Positions 38,090 to 46,607 of a stretch of DNA of 57,688 nucleotides are shown piece after piece; within the stretch, counting starts at the first letter, position 1, and each line of letters opens with the position of its first letter. Position numbers and translations under genes: made by a program. The notes below the pieces were generated by a model. That model was not told the origin of the DNA. It did not search any database and saw nothing but the letters and a program-made list of their open reading frames with translations. Origin of the DNA: Thioalkalivibrio sp. ALE31 (lineage in GTDB: Bacteria; Pseudomonadota; Gammaproteobacteria; Ectothiorhodospirales; Ectothiorhodospiraceae); NCBI RefSeq assembly GCF_000377405.1, contig NZ_KB905030.1, positions 1-57,688 of the forward strand. Reading direction: 5' to 3'.

Positions 38090-39263
38090 GACAGCCACCC
38101 CCGGACGCCACTTCGCCGCCTTCGGTCACGATGCGGATACCGCCCAGGCCCTGGCGGGCCTTGCGCTCCTGCTCCCGACGGCGGGTCTCCTCCGCCACGA
38201 TGGTGTCGAGATCCAGCTCGACGCCGCTGCCGACGCCGGCGTCCTCGGCCATGACCTCGTCGCCGACCGCGATGGAACAGCAGGCCGGCGTGACCCGGAC
38301 CTTCTTGCCCAGGCGCGCGGCGAGCTCGACCACGCCCTCGGCCGGGTGCGCGATGCCGGACAGTCCCGCCATCACCGCGTAGCTGTCGATCTGGCTCTTG
38401 GCCTCGCCCGGCGGCCGCGCGCAACCCAGCAGCAGCGACGTATCGCCCAGGCGCTCGCGCGCATCATGGAAGAAGCGACCGACCGCGTGCACGTCCGGGG
38501 TCTCGAACGGACGGCTGGCCGGGGCGTAGAACGGCATGACCACCACCAGCACCACCGCGTCGGGCAGATGGCGCGCCAGCATCTCCAGCGCGTTCCACTC
38601 GCCCAGCAGCTTGCCGTAGTGCAGGCCGATCACAATATGCGGGACCACCTTCATGTTGGTGTTCACCAGGCTCTCGAGGGTCTGCTCGAAATCATCCACG
38701 CTGCGCCGCAGGTGGTAGACCTGCGTGATCGTGTCCTGGGCCCCGATCACGTCCATCATGGCCGCGTCGATGCCGGCCTGCTCCATGGACAACGCGATGT
38801 CGTCATCCACCAGCGCCGTGTGCATGGCAATACGGAACTCGGGGAACTCGTCCTTGATCCGGCGGATGGTGGAGTAGTACGGGTCGTACTCCACCTCGTT
38901 GCGATGGTTGGAGCCTCCGGTCAGCAGCATGCCCTGGGCACCAGACTCGATCACACCATTCACCTGGCGCCAGAGATCCTCCGGGGTGCGGACGGGGATC
39001 ATCGGCTCCAGTATCTTCGCCTTGCAGTGATCGCAGGCCAGCTTGCAGTCACCGCCGGTGATGGACATGGCCGGCCAGGCACTCTTGCCGCAATCGGCCA
39101 GTTCCGTCGACTGATAGGACTTGAACGTCGGGGTGTAGAAGTGCACCGAACCCGGGTCACCGCTGTGTCGCAGGCTGTGCTGGAGGTCATCAACCAGCGA
39201 CGGATCGACAGGGACGTCCTCGAGGGGCTCGACCCGCTGGATTACATCGTTCCAGCTCGTCAT
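38082..39263 (-). CDS. Radical SAM lipoyl-synthase subunit (LipS1/LipS2 pair, member with CKLACDHC)
   Basis: A 393-residue radical SAM enzyme. The SAM cluster ligands are Cys73, Cys77 and Cys80 in SITGGDCKLACDHCKAKILEPM, preceded by HFYTPTFKSYQSTELADCGK. Further motifs are GMLLTGGSNHRNEVEYDPY and PHIVIGLHYGKLLGEW. C-terminal cysteines (RVTPACCSIA; final SGGGCHA) may help bind an auxiliary cluster. The family is the biotin-synthase homologue group that supplies the other half of the two-part lipoyl synthase. It is the first gene of the lipoate block, just after a strong terminator that follows lbpA, so it needs its own promoter or read-through. Confidence 0.85.
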   Translation of the reverse strand: MTSWNDVIQRVEPLEDVPVDPSLVDDLQHSLRHSGDPGSVHFYTPTFKSYQSTELADCGKSAWPAMSITGGDCKLACDHCKAKILEPMIPVRTPEDLWRQVNGVIESGAQGMLLTGGSNHRNEVEYDPYYSTIRRIKDEFPEFRIAMHTALVDDDIALSMEQAGIDAAMMDVIGAQDTITQVYHLRRSVDDFEQTLESLVNTNMKVVPHIVIGLHYGKLLGEWNALEMLARHLPDAVVLVVVMPFYAPASRPFETPDVHAVGRFFHDARERLGDTSLLLGCARPPGEAKSQIDSYAVMAGLSGIAHPAEGVVELAARLGKKVRVTPACCSIAVGDEVMAEDAGVGSGVELDLDTIVAEETRRREQERKARQGLGGIRIVTEGGEVASGGGCHA

Positions 39264-39316
39264 GGGCGTTCTCCGGGTTCGGCGAATTTCTTGAAGGTTT
39301 TACTCGGGTATTACCG

Positions 39317-39354
39317 AAAAAAAGGGGCCGCCGACCTCGAGGGAACGGCGGCCC
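39317..39354 (-). terminator. Intrinsic terminator after lbpA
   Basis: GGGCCGCCG (39325-39333) pairs with CGGCGGCCC (39346-39354). On the minus strand seven T follow (39317-39323 are A). It is placed right after lbpA and before the lipoate-assembly genes. Confidence 0.9.
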
Positions 39355-39369
39355 GGACCGGAAACGGGA

Positions 39370-39807
39370 TCAGCAGCCGCCGAAACCGTCCGCTTCCATC
39401 TTGGCTTCGAAGGCCGCCAGGGCATCGGAGCCGGTCTTCAGATCGCCGACTTCGCCGTCCCAGTCTTCCGGCTTCAGCTTGATCAGCCAGCCTTCGCCGT
39501 AGGGGTCTTCGTTGATCAGCCCCGGATTGGCAGCAACCTTGTCATTGGTCTCGGTGACTTCACCGGTGACCGGGGTCTTCGCCGGACCCACCCACTTGCC
39601 GGATTCGACGGTGGTGCAGGACTTGTCCTTCTTGACCGTCTTGCCAACCTTCTTCGGGGTGTAGGACACGATCGTGCCCGCCAGCGAACAGGCGTAGGAA
39701 GTCAGGCCGACCGTCGCGGTACCGTCGCTTTCCTTGCGCACCCAAACGTTGTTTTCAACGTTGTACATCAGATCTTCCGGAATATCACAACCCCGAACTG
39801 CACCCAT
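39370..39807 (-). CDS. lbpA: Lipoate-binding protein LbpA (GcvH-like)
   Basis: A 145-residue GcvH-fold protein. The lipoyl site is Lys71 in CTTVESGKWVGPAKTPVTGE, the standard ESxK motif of H proteins. It differs from glycine-cleavage GcvH by its N-terminus (MGAVRGCDIPEDLMYNVENN) and C-terminal GFGGC tail. In sHdr systems LbpA carries a lipoate-bound sulfur intermediate during oxidation to sulfite. TGGAGGAAG precedes the ATG. It is third of lbpB-dsrE-lbpA and followed by a strong terminator. Confidence 0.95.
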   Translation of the reverse strand: MGAVRGCDIPEDLMYNVENNVWVRKESDGTATVGLTSYACSLAGTIVSYTPKKVGKTVKKDKSCTTVESGKWVGPAKTPVTGEVTETNDKVAANPGLINEDPYGEGWLIKLKPEDWDGEVGDLKTGSDALAAFEAKMEADGFGGC

Positions 39808-39843
39808 GTCTTCCTCCAGGAATATTCAAATAAAGCGGGAAAA

Positions 39844-40251
39844 TTAAAACGTTATCGTTTTATCACTGCGTAGTATCAGGTCGGCTAGTTCGCTCGCCCG
39901 ATTCACTTCATCGACTTCGTCGATGAGATCCGAAGACGCGTCGATTCTATACCCCGGCAGCGCGGGCTGGCAAACGTGCAGCCGCACTCCGGCGCGCTTC
40001 GCGTCCTGAATAAAATCCTTGATCAATTTGCCGTCTTCCATGGCCCGGAGGTCGTCCGCGACCCCCTTCTCCATCAGGCGCACGCCTTCCATAGTGAAGA
40101 AGATATAGACATCCACGTCCATGGACGCCATCACGGAACCGAGATAGAACGGGGTGGCACAGCGCCCCGGCGTCGACGGGCCCGAGGTCATGATGATCAC
40201 GACCGTCTGCTCGTCGTTGTCCAGGTAGTAGTCGTCGTCGAGATTCGCCAT
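39844..40251 (-). CDS. DsrE-family sulfur-transfer protein
   Basis: A 135-residue protein of the DsrE/DsrF-like fold (QTVVIIMTSGPSTPGRCATPFYLGSVMASMDVDVYIFFTMEGV). Two cysteines are candidates for persulfide transfer: Cys31 (GRCATP) and Cys94 (LHVCQPALPG), the latter at the place of the active Cys in this family. It probably hands sulfane sulfur between TusA and the sHdr/Lbp proteins, as DsrE3-type proteins do; that assignment is by context. It starts 8 bases after lbpB. Confidence 0.88.
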   Translation of the reverse strand: MANLDDDYYLDNDEQTVVIIMTSGPSTPGRCATPFYLGSVMASMDVDVYIFFTMEGVRLMEKGVADDLRAMEDGKLIKDFIQDAKRAGVRLHVCQPALPGYRIDASSDLIDEVDEVNRASELADLILRSDKTITF

Positions 40252-40259
40252 GGTTTCGC

Positions 40260-40706
40260 TCACCGCAGCTTGCGCTGGCACTGGATGTCATCATCCTTGG
40301 CCCGCTTGCAATAGCCTTCCTCGGCCTTGTCCCCGGTCAGGAATTCCTCCAGCGCCGCCTCGACCCCGTTGGTCGGCTCGACCCGGGCGATCCAGGCATT
40401 GTACGGGTCCGAGTTCAGCAGCACCGGATTCTCCAGCACCTCGTCATTCCCCTCGACGATCTTGCAGTCGATGAAGTTCGGGATCGGGCCTGCCCACTTG
40501 CCACTCTCGATGGTCGCCACCGGCTTGCCCGGGGGGCGTCGCGTACCGGGGCGCCGGACGCGCACGTGGATGATCTTCCCCGCGATCGTCTGCGACAGGT
40601 CGGTCATCCCCACCGTCAGGGTGTCGTCGTCCTCGCGGCGCAGCCAGATCTGGAACTCGTCGTCGTAGAACAGTTCAGGGTGAAACTCGCAGCCGTTGCA
40701 ATCCAT
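40260..40706 (-). CDS. lbpB: Second lipoate-binding protein (LbpB)
   Basis: A 148-residue GcvH-like protein, clearly diverged from LbpA. The lipoyl site is Lys70 in PVATIESGKWAGPIPNFIDC. It has its own N-terminal CNGC (Cys3, Cys6), a basic insert before the site (VRVRRPGTRRPPGK), and a Cys-containing C-terminus (EEGYCKRAKDDDIQCQRKLR). The extra cysteines are not typical of GcvH. GAGG precedes the ATG at 40704-40706. It is first gene after a terminator that closes the hdr operon. Whether it replaces, partners or regulates LbpA is open. Confidence 0.88.
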   Translation of the reverse strand: MDCNGCEFHPELFYDDEFQIWLRREDDDTLTVGMTDLSQTIAGKIIHVRVRRPGTRRPPGKPVATIESGKWAGPIPNFIDCKIVEGNDEVLENPVLLNSDPYNAWIARVEPTNGVEAALEEFLTGDKAEEGYCKRAKDDDIQCQRKLR

Positions 40707-40746
40707 GTTTCGCCTCGTTCCCGGGACCGAGCGGACCCGTGCCTCC

Positions 40747-40772
40747 ACAAAAAACGGGCGCCAGGCGCCCGT
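40747..40772 (-). terminator. Intrinsic terminator after hdrB2
   Basis: ACGGGCG (40754-40760) pairs with CGCCCGT (40766-40772); on the minus strand TTTTTTG follows. It closes hdrC1-B1-A-hyp-C2-B2 and precedes lbpB. Confidence 0.85.
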
Positions 40773-40816
40773 CTTCTGAACTCGTCAATGGGCCATGCTG
40801 GGCATGGATCGGGGGA

Positions 40817-41728
40817 TCAGATGACCCCCTTCTCCTTCAGCAGACCAATCGAGTCACTCACGTTTTCGTGAATGCCCAGCTTGCGCGGGGACAGGCCCAT
40901 GGCCAGACCCAGCAGCTGGGTGAAGTACAGCACCTTCACGTCGGTCTTGATCCCGAACTCGGTCTCGGCGCGCACCTGATGCATCTCCAGACCAGAGTGG
41001 CAGGTCGGGCACTCGGTCGCGATCACTTCCGCGCCGGAGTCCTCAGCTGACTGCAGCAGGTTCAGCACCAGCTGGGTCGAGGTGTCGGAATCCGACAGCG
41101 TATGCGCCCCGCCGCAGCAGGACGTCTTCAGCGGGTACTCGACGTTCACCGCGCCGGCGGCACCCAGCAGGTCGTCCATGAAGTGCGGCTGATAGCTGGA
41201 GTCGGAACCCGGGCCATTGTCCTTCTCGGGGAAGATCTGGCGCGGGCGGGTATACATGCAGCCGTAGTAGTTGGCGACTTTGATGCCGTTCAGGCTCTTG
41301 GTCATCTTCTGCTTGATCCCCTCGGGACCCAGCTCTTCCATCAGCCACTCGAGCAGGTGCAGCGTGCGCACGTCGCCGCTGTAGACCGGGTCGTCCGACT
41401 TGCGCGCCAGATCCTGGACGGTATTCATCGCGTCCTCGGAGGTGGCGGTCTCGTACTCGGCCTTCTTCAGGTTGTGGTAGCAGCCGTTGCACGGCGCCAT
41501 CACGGTGTCCATGCCCATCTGCTCGGAGGCGATCGCCATGTTCCGCGCGGACAGGTAGGTCTGCAGCATGGGATGGACGTTCTTCACCTCCATCGCACCA
41601 CAGCAGTTCCAGTCCCGCAGGTTCTCCATCTCGAGACCCAGCGCCTTGACCAGCACGCGGGTGGAGCGGTCGTACGGCCCACCGGAGCCCTCGAGCGCGC
41701 AACCCGGATAGTAAGCAACCTTAGCCAT
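40817..41728 (-). CDS. hdrB2: sHdr complex subunit HdrB2
   Basis: A 303-residue protein with two CCG domains, the HdrB type that binds non-cubane [4Fe-4S] clusters. First set: Cys10, Cys42-Cys43 (WNCCGAM), Cys80 and Cys83 (CNGCYHNL). Second set: Cys157, Cys204-Cys205 (SCCGGAH), Cys240 and Cys243 (CPTCHSGL). Both sets are complete. The ATG overlaps the hdrC2 stop by 8 bases. In sulfur oxidisers the sHdr complex takes sulfane sulfur in the cytoplasm and oxidises it towards sulfite, with electrons leaving through this module. Confidence 0.95.
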   Translation of the reverse strand: MAKVAYYPGCALEGSGGPYDRSTRVLVKALGLEMENLRDWNCCGAMEVKNVHPMLQTYLSARNMAIASEQMGMDTVMAPCNGCYHNLKKAEYETATSEDAMNTVQDLARKSDDPVYSGDVRTLHLLEWLMEELGPEGIKQKMTKSLNGIKVANYYGCMYTRPRQIFPEKDNGPGSDSSYQPHFMDDLLGAAGAVNVEYPLKTSCCGGAHTLSDSDTSTQLVLNLLQSAEDSGAEVIATECPTCHSGLEMHQVRAETEFGIKTDVKVLYFTQLLGLAMGLSPRKLGIHENVSDSIGLLKEKGVI

Positions 41729-42437
41729 GAGCGGCCTCCTTCTGTTCGCGCACGTAATTCTTCAGCACGTCCCCGGTCTTGCCCCAGGACTTCGTGCGCG
41801 GCGTATGAATCGTGTTGAAGCCCATCGCCATCAGATGCTTCACCGGCAGGTGCTTCATCATGCGGAAGATGAACACCTTCAGCCATTCCTGCACCAGCGG
41901 CTGGCCGGTCTTCTTGAAGAAGTTCTGCATGACCTTGCCGTCTTCGATGCGGCCGGTCTTGTAGATCTGGTCGGCGAACTCTTCGTCGAAGTGCGTGGAC
42001 GGGGCCTTCTCGGTGATCCCTTCCTCTTCCATCCAGTGCGCCAGGGCCTTCATGACCCCTTCCGGCTTCACGTCCTTCGGGCAGATGTTCGTGCACTTGT
42101 TGCACGAGACGCACTGCCAGATGATGTCCTTGTCCTTGACCAGCTCTTCCTTCATGCCCAGACGGGTCAGGTAGATCCAGTAGCGCGGATTGAACTGCAC
42201 GTTCTGCGCGTACATCGTGCAGGAGTTCGTGCACGACCCGCACTGCCAGCAGCGGTGGACGTTTTCGCCACCCGCGAAGCTCTGGATCTTCGATTCGAAA
42301 TCGTCGTCGTAATCGCGCACCGTGCGCGGGGCGATCATGGTGTTCCAGTGGCCGGACACATCCACCCCGTCGACCACCAGCTCATCGTGCTGCTGGAGGC
42401 GCTCGTCCTCGATCAGTGCCTTTTCATGTATTGCCAT
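41721..42437 (-). CDS. hdrC2: sHdr complex subunit HdrC2
   Basis: A 238-residue iron-sulfur protein. Two classic 4Fe-4S motifs are present: Cys63, 66, 69, 73 (CWQCGSCTNSC) and Cys109, 112, 115, 119 (CVSCNKCTNIC). The rest is helical. CGGAGAG precedes the ATG, and the end overlaps hdrB2. It shuttles electrons between HdrA and HdrB2. Confidence 0.95.
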   Translation of the reverse strand: MAIHEKALIEDERLQQHDELVVDGVDVSGHWNTMIAPRTVRDYDDDFESKIQSFAGGENVHRCWQCGSCTNSCTMYAQNVQFNPRYWIYLTRLGMKEELVKDKDIIWQCVSCNKCTNICPKDVKPEGVMKALAHWMEEEGITEKAPSTHFDEEFADQIYKTGRIEDGKVMQNFFKKTGQPLVQEWLKVFIFRMMKHLPVKHLMAMGFNTIHTPRTKSWGKTGDVLKNYVREQKEAAHG

Positions 42438-42486
42438 GACGTCTCTCCGAAAACCTGTGTAGCCAGGCTCAAGTTCGTTCCGTTAT

Positions 42487-43323
42487 TCAATGCAGCGACG
42501 CATCGGTTCCTTTCAGACGACCTTCCGGGGAGTCGATCCCCAGCATCTTGACAGCCAGTTCCAGCGGGTCCTGCTTGGTACCGAACTGGTTGTCGATCAT
42601 CCCCAGACTCATTGACAGCGACCGGGCATAGTCCGAATAGGCCTGCACCCAGACCAGGTCCGTCACGAACGGCAGGTCCCGATAGAAGCCTTCCTCGGCC
42701 AGCGCATCGAAAAACCAGCGCCGCGCCCCCTCGATCGCCCCGACCGAATCCCCGATGGGGATCGACCGGAGAGTGTCATTGCCGCGGATAAACTCCCGCA
42801 GCGCACCCGTCGTGGTCGACGTATCCCAGACCCAGCGACACGCCAGCGGCATGGCCTCGGGGTCCGCGAAGTGCAGGATCTCGGCACCGAAGTCCCAGAT
42901 CGCTCGCCGCAGCTTCTTGTCGTCGGCCGCCAGGTCCGCGAACCCGGCAAGGCGCTCGTTGACCTCGACATCCGGCCGGACCAGCGCCCGAACCCCGTCG
43001 ACCAGCGCACCCTGTCGTTCGGCCATCAACGAGCGCAGCTTGCGCCGGACCGAGAACACCAGACCGCCAAGGGTCCGGACATCCTCGGCATCGATCTCGT
43101 CGCCCTTGGCCACGATCGCGGCAAACACCTCGTGCTTCGACCGCAGGGCCTCGATGAAGGTCTCCAGTCCGTCGACCCCGCCGGCCTCGGCGATGGCCTC
43201 GTTCAGACTGTTCAGCTTCGTCGAAAGGATCTCCTTGTCGAAGCTGACCTCCAGCGGCTCCGGGGAGAGCCCCGAAGCCGCCGCGTCGCTAACGACCTCA
43301 GCCGGCTTTCTGAACCAGCGCAT
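42487..43323 (-). CDS. sHdr-associated protein Hyp (between hdrA and hdrC2)
   Basis: A 278-residue protein that occupies the position always taken by the hyp/orf2 gene in sHdr clusters. It is helical and charged (LSTKLNSLNEAIAEAGGVDG, LGGLVFSVRRKLRSLMAERQ, WVWDTSTTTGALREFI) with few cysteines, so no metal cluster is expected. The ATG at 43321-43323 lies within the end of hdrA (26-base overlap) with GGA upstream. A structural or assembly role in the complex is likely; no activity is known to me. Confidence 0.85.
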   Translation of the reverse strand: MRWFRKPAEVVSDAAASGLSPEPLEVSFDKEILSTKLNSLNEAIAEAGGVDGLETFIEALRSKHEVFAAIVAKGDEIDAEDVRTLGGLVFSVRRKLRSLMAERQGALVDGVRALVRPDVEVNERLAGFADLAADDKKLRRAIWDFGAEILHFADPEAMPLACRWVWDTSTTTGALREFIRGNDTLRSIPIGDSVGAIEGARRWFFDALAEEGFYRDLPFVTDLVWVQAYSDYARSLSMSLGMIDNQFGTKQDPLELAVKMLGIDSPEGRLKGTDASLH

Positions 43324-44350
43324 GCAGATCCGCAACCGCGCGACCACCAGCGGCGGCACCCTGGGCGATCGAGTCATCGATCGTCTCGGGACCGTAGGCC
43401 GCACCGCAGGAATAGACGCCCTTGCGGGTGGTGCCACAGGTGTTGGTGTACTGCTCGGCGCGCTCCAGGAAGCCGTGCTTCTCGAGCCCGACACCGAAGA
43501 CCTGCGAGATCTCGGGATTGTCGGCGTTCGGGTCCATGCCGATCGCGTGCACCACGATGTCGAACGGGATGACGATAGGACGCTTGACCAGGGTGTCTTC
43601 GCCCTTGACCAGCAGGCGGCCATCACCAGAGGCCGTCACTTCGGCGATACGCGCCTTGACGAACTTGGTTTTGAACTCTTCCTGGGACTTCCAGTAGAAC
43701 TTGTCTTCGTACAGGCCGAAGGTCCGGATGTCCATGTAGTAGATGAACACGTCGGTTTCCGGCGAGATCTCCTTGATCTCCATCGCCAGGTTGGCGGACA
43801 CGGTGCAGCAGATCTTGGAGCACCACTCGCGGCCGATCTGGCGGTCACGGGAACCCACGCACAGCAGGATGCAGACCCGCTCGGGCACACGGCCGTCGGA
43901 CGGGCAGGCGATCTTGCCGCTGGCGACCATCTGCTCCATCTGGGTGGTGGTCAGGACGTCTTCGTACGTCCCGAAACCCCACTCCGGCTTGTTGATGGAG
44001 TCGAAATGGGTAAAGCCGGTGGCGAGCACCACGGCGCCGGCCTGGACCGATTCGCCATTGGTCAGGGTCGCGGTGAAGTTGCCGGCTTCGCCGTCCAGCT
44101 TCTCGACCTTGGCACCCTTGTGCACGGTGGCGTTCGAGTCATCCTCGACACGCTTGACCATGCGGCCGATGGCGTCCTTCGCCCACTCGCCGGAGGGCAC
44201 CAGCTTGGCGTAGCCCGAGAGGATCGGGGCGCCCCCCAGGACGTCTTCCTTCTCGACCATCACGGCCTTGAAGCCAGCCGAGGTGACATTCGCGGCGGCG
44301 GCCAGACCGGCCGGGCCACCACCCACTACTAGAACGGTATCTTGCTGCAT
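43298..44350 (-). CDS. hdrA: sHdr complex subunit HdrA (FAD protein)
   Basis: A 350-residue flavoprotein, the short form typical of sulfur oxidisers. The FAD site is VLVVGGGPAGLAAAANVTSA, and the second dinucleotide region is AGAVVLATGF. The conserved cysteines Cys149, 160, 164, 177, 181 and 182 (RVCILLCVGSRD, WCSKICC) bind the unusual [4Fe-4S] cluster. The start ATG overlaps the hdrB1 stop (TGATG). The reaction direction in sulfur oxidisers is the reverse of methanogen heterodisulfide reduction. Confidence 0.96.
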   Translation of the reverse strand: MQQDTVLVVGGGPAGLAAAANVTSAGFKAVMVEKEDVLGGAPILSGYAKLVPSGEWAKDAIGRMVKRVEDDSNATVHKGAKVEKLDGEAGNFTATLTNGESVQAGAVVLATGFTHFDSINKPEWGFGTYEDVLTTTQMEQMVASGKIACPSDGRVPERVCILLCVGSRDRQIGREWCSKICCTVSANLAMEIKEISPETDVFIYYMDIRTFGLYEDKFYWKSQEEFKTKFVKARIAEVTASGDGRLLVKGEDTLVKRPIVIPFDIVVHAIGMDPNADNPEISQVFGVGLEKHGFLERAEQYTNTCGTTRKGVYSCGAAYGPETIDDSIAQGAAAGGRAVADLHALVQKAG

Positions 44351-45756
44351 CAGACCTTGCCCCCGTAAGCGAGTTCAGGATTGTAGAGGTATTCGATATT
44401 GCCGGCCTCGACCTCCTTCAGGTACTCCTGGAAGGTCTTCTTGGCCTCGGACCAGGACATGCCCATCTTCTCGACCAGGTCCTCGCAGGGCGACGCATGC
44501 CACTGCAGCTGGACGATCTTGAACGGATCCGCACCGCAGGCCAGGGCCGCGAACTGGACTTCCGCCATGATCGGGATCTGGAAGTTCTGGTTGTGGGCCT
44601 TACCGATCCACTGGTTCTTGTCCATGGTGGTGACGCAGCCGGTGTCGTTGGCCAGCATCACGTCGGCGTTGGCTTCCTCGCGGGCCACGCGGATCTTGCG
44701 ATCCATCGTGAACGAGCGGGTGAACTCGCGCTCGGAGATGATGTGGCGGAAGCCGAAGCCGCAGCAGTCGTACCAGGTCGAGTAGTCGATCACCTGCGCA
44801 CCCAGGGCCTGGGCGGTGGAGGTGATGATCGCGGTACGGTTGCCACCCAGCACGGACGGATCGTACACCGCGTCCTCGTGCACCATCTTGTAGTAATGGC
44901 AGGCCACGTGGGCGGTCGTGCGGATATTGGAGACGTCGATGGTCTGCAGCTCGGAGGCAATGCGGTTGCGCATCACGTGCACCCACTCGGAGTAGTGGAT
45001 GATCTCTTCCGGGATGACCAGCTTGCCGTCGACCAGGCGCCCCAGCTTGCCAAGGATCTTGGTGACCTTTTCGCGCAGCTCGGCGGACTCCACCAGATAC
45101 TTGCGGATCTCCTTGTAGTTACCAAAGGAGGTGCCGCAATGGACCAGCGGGTAGAAGTGACCCAGCTCATGGCCGTGCTGCTTGCCGGAGACGTAGGCCT
45201 GGTGGAAGTTGCGCAGGAACACCGCCGCCAGCGACTCGACGTTCCCGATACCGGAACCGTGGTAGTTCCACGCGGTGCAGGAGGTCTGGTCGGTCTCGTC
45301 GAGGTAGTCCTTGCCCGGCTCGAAGCCGAACTTGTTCATGAACCACAGCAGCGAGGTCGGGTAGCCCGGGATGTTGCCGCACTGGCCGCAGGACTTGTGG
45401 TGCCACAGCTGCTTGGTCGGGACCTTCTTCTCCCAGCCGAACAGGGTGTTCACCGACATCGGCTCGTGCTGATCCTCGATGCGATGGATGATGATCTGGC
45501 CGTCCTTCTCGAGCTCGTACATATGCTCGCGGACGTCATCCATGCGATCACCAAGATCGATGGTGCGGCGGTCGACGTGCTTGCGCACCCAGTCGGTGGC
45601 CTTGACCGCGTCTTCCTTCGACAGATCGGTCGACTGGAAGAACGAACCGTGACCGGCGATGCCCTGGCCGTCGGTGTTGTGGTAGCCCGGCTTCATGGTG
45701 CCGGCGCCAGCGCCTTCACCATTCTGGTTGTGATTGCCTGGGGTCTGTTCACTCAT
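44350..45756 (-). CDS. hdrB1: sHdr complex subunit HdrB1
   Basis: A 468-residue protein. An N-terminal extension of about 115 residues precedes the HdrB-like part. Cysteines in the order Cys123, Cys126 (KSCGQCG), Cys160, Cys286, Cys331-Cys332 (YDCCGFGF), Cys374, Cys407 and Cys424 fit cluster binding, but only one full CCG box is present, as is usual for HdrB1 of sHdr. AGGAG precedes the ATG. It is second in hdrC1-B1-A. Confidence 0.95.
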   Translation of the reverse strand: MSEQTPGNHNQNGEGAGAGTMKPGYHNTDGQGIAGHGSFFQSTDLSKEDAVKATDWVRKHVDRRTIDLGDRMDDVREHMYELEKDGQIIIHRIEDQHEPMSVNTLFGWEKKVPTKQLWHHKSCGQCGNIPGYPTSLLWFMNKFGFEPGKDYLDETDQTSCTAWNYHGSGIGNVESLAAVFLRNFHQAYVSGKQHGHELGHFYPLVHCGTSFGNYKEIRKYLVESAELREKVTKILGKLGRLVDGKLVIPEEIIHYSEWVHVMRNRIASELQTIDVSNIRTTAHVACHYYKMVHEDAVYDPSVLGGNRTAIITSTAQALGAQVIDYSTWYDCCGFGFRHIISEREFTRSFTMDRKIRVAREEANADVMLANDTGCVTTMDKNQWIGKAHNQNFQIPIMAEVQFAALACGADPFKIVQLQWHASPCEDLVEKMGMSWSEAKKTFQEYLKEVEAGNIEYLYNPELAYGGKV

Positions 45757-45799
45757 AACGCTTCTCCTGATGTCTTGGATGCGGGATTCGGCGAGCGAC

Positions 45800-46492
45800 T
45801 TATTCGTCGTCTTCCTCTTCCTGCTCCTCGAGCCAGTCTTCGTAGTCCTCGCGCTTCTCGTCGATGAAGTCTTCGATCACGTCGAAGAGGTTCTCGTCCA
45901 TCAGTTCGAGGGACTTCAGGACCCCGGTCATTTCCCAGATGGTGTACATCTCGACCGAGGTCTTCAGGGACACTTCCCAGGCGGTCTCGACCGTCTGCAG
46001 CGTCTTCACCGGAATCGCCTTGCGCAGGATGCGCAGATCGCCTTCCACCTTCTGGATGTTGGGGCCCCAGTCAGGGAAGTGATCGGGCTGGATCATATCG
46101 GGGGACAGCTGGTTACCCGTGGTGATCAGCTTGAGCATGACGCGGCCGAACGGACGGAGTACGTCCTTCGCGGACTGCATCTCGTGCTTGATGGCCACTT
46201 CGCGCATGATCGCGACCAGGCCACCGGGAGAGTTCTTGAACGGGCAGCGCGCCGCACAGGTCATGCACTGGGCGCAGGCCCAGATCTTCTCCTGCATCGC
46301 GTCGTAGATCTGCTCGACGTTCTCGGTCCAGAGCAGCTGGACGATCTCGCGTGGCGAGTAATCGTAGAACTGAGCGGACGGGCACGTGGCCGTGCAGATC
46401 CCACAGTTCAGGCAGCCGTTGAGCTCGTGGTCGTAGCGAAAATCCCCGCGGATATCGTCGAAGATTTGCTGCATCTCAGCGTATGTCGCCAT
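45800..46492 (-). CDS. hdrC1: sHdr complex subunit HdrC1
   Basis: A 230-residue iron-sulfur protein with two 4Fe-4S motifs: Cys27, 30, 33, 37 (CLNCGICTATC) and Cys73, 76, 79, 83 (CAQCMTCAARC). The C-terminus is extremely acidic (EDYEDWLEEQEEEDDE). GAGG lies about 10 bases before the ATG. It is first of the six hdr genes, 171 bp after tusA with two hairpins between. Confidence 0.95.
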   Translation of the reverse strand: MATYAEMQQIFDDIRGDFRYDHELNGCLNCGICTATCPSAQFYDYSPREIVQLLWTENVEQIYDAMQEKIWACAQCMTCAARCPFKNSPGGLVAIMREVAIKHEMQSAKDVLRPFGRVMLKLITTGNQLSPDMIQPDHFPDWGPNIQKVEGDLRILRKAIPVKTLQTVETAWEVSLKTSVEMYTIWEMTGVLKSLELMDENLFDVIEDFIDEKREDYEDWLEEQEEEDDE

Positions 46493-46607
46493 ATCTCACA
46501 CCTCTTCGCTTTAGGCGATGCAGGTTTCTTTGTGAACCTTGCGCAGCCAGCCTAGACCTCGTCCAGGCACCAATCCAGTTACCGCATGGCAACCGTCGTT
46601 ATTCAGG

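Noticed and set aside
39370-39807. Glycine cleavage system H protein (GcvH)
   Set aside because: No gcvT or gcvP nearby; the N- and C-terminal parts differ from GcvH, and the location beside hdr genes points to LbpA.
43298-45756. Methanogen-type heterodisulfide reductase or an electron-bifurcating complex
   Set aside because: HdrA is the short form without extra ferredoxin domains, and the order C1-B1-A-hyp-C2-B2 with lbp and tusA is that of sulfur oxidisers.
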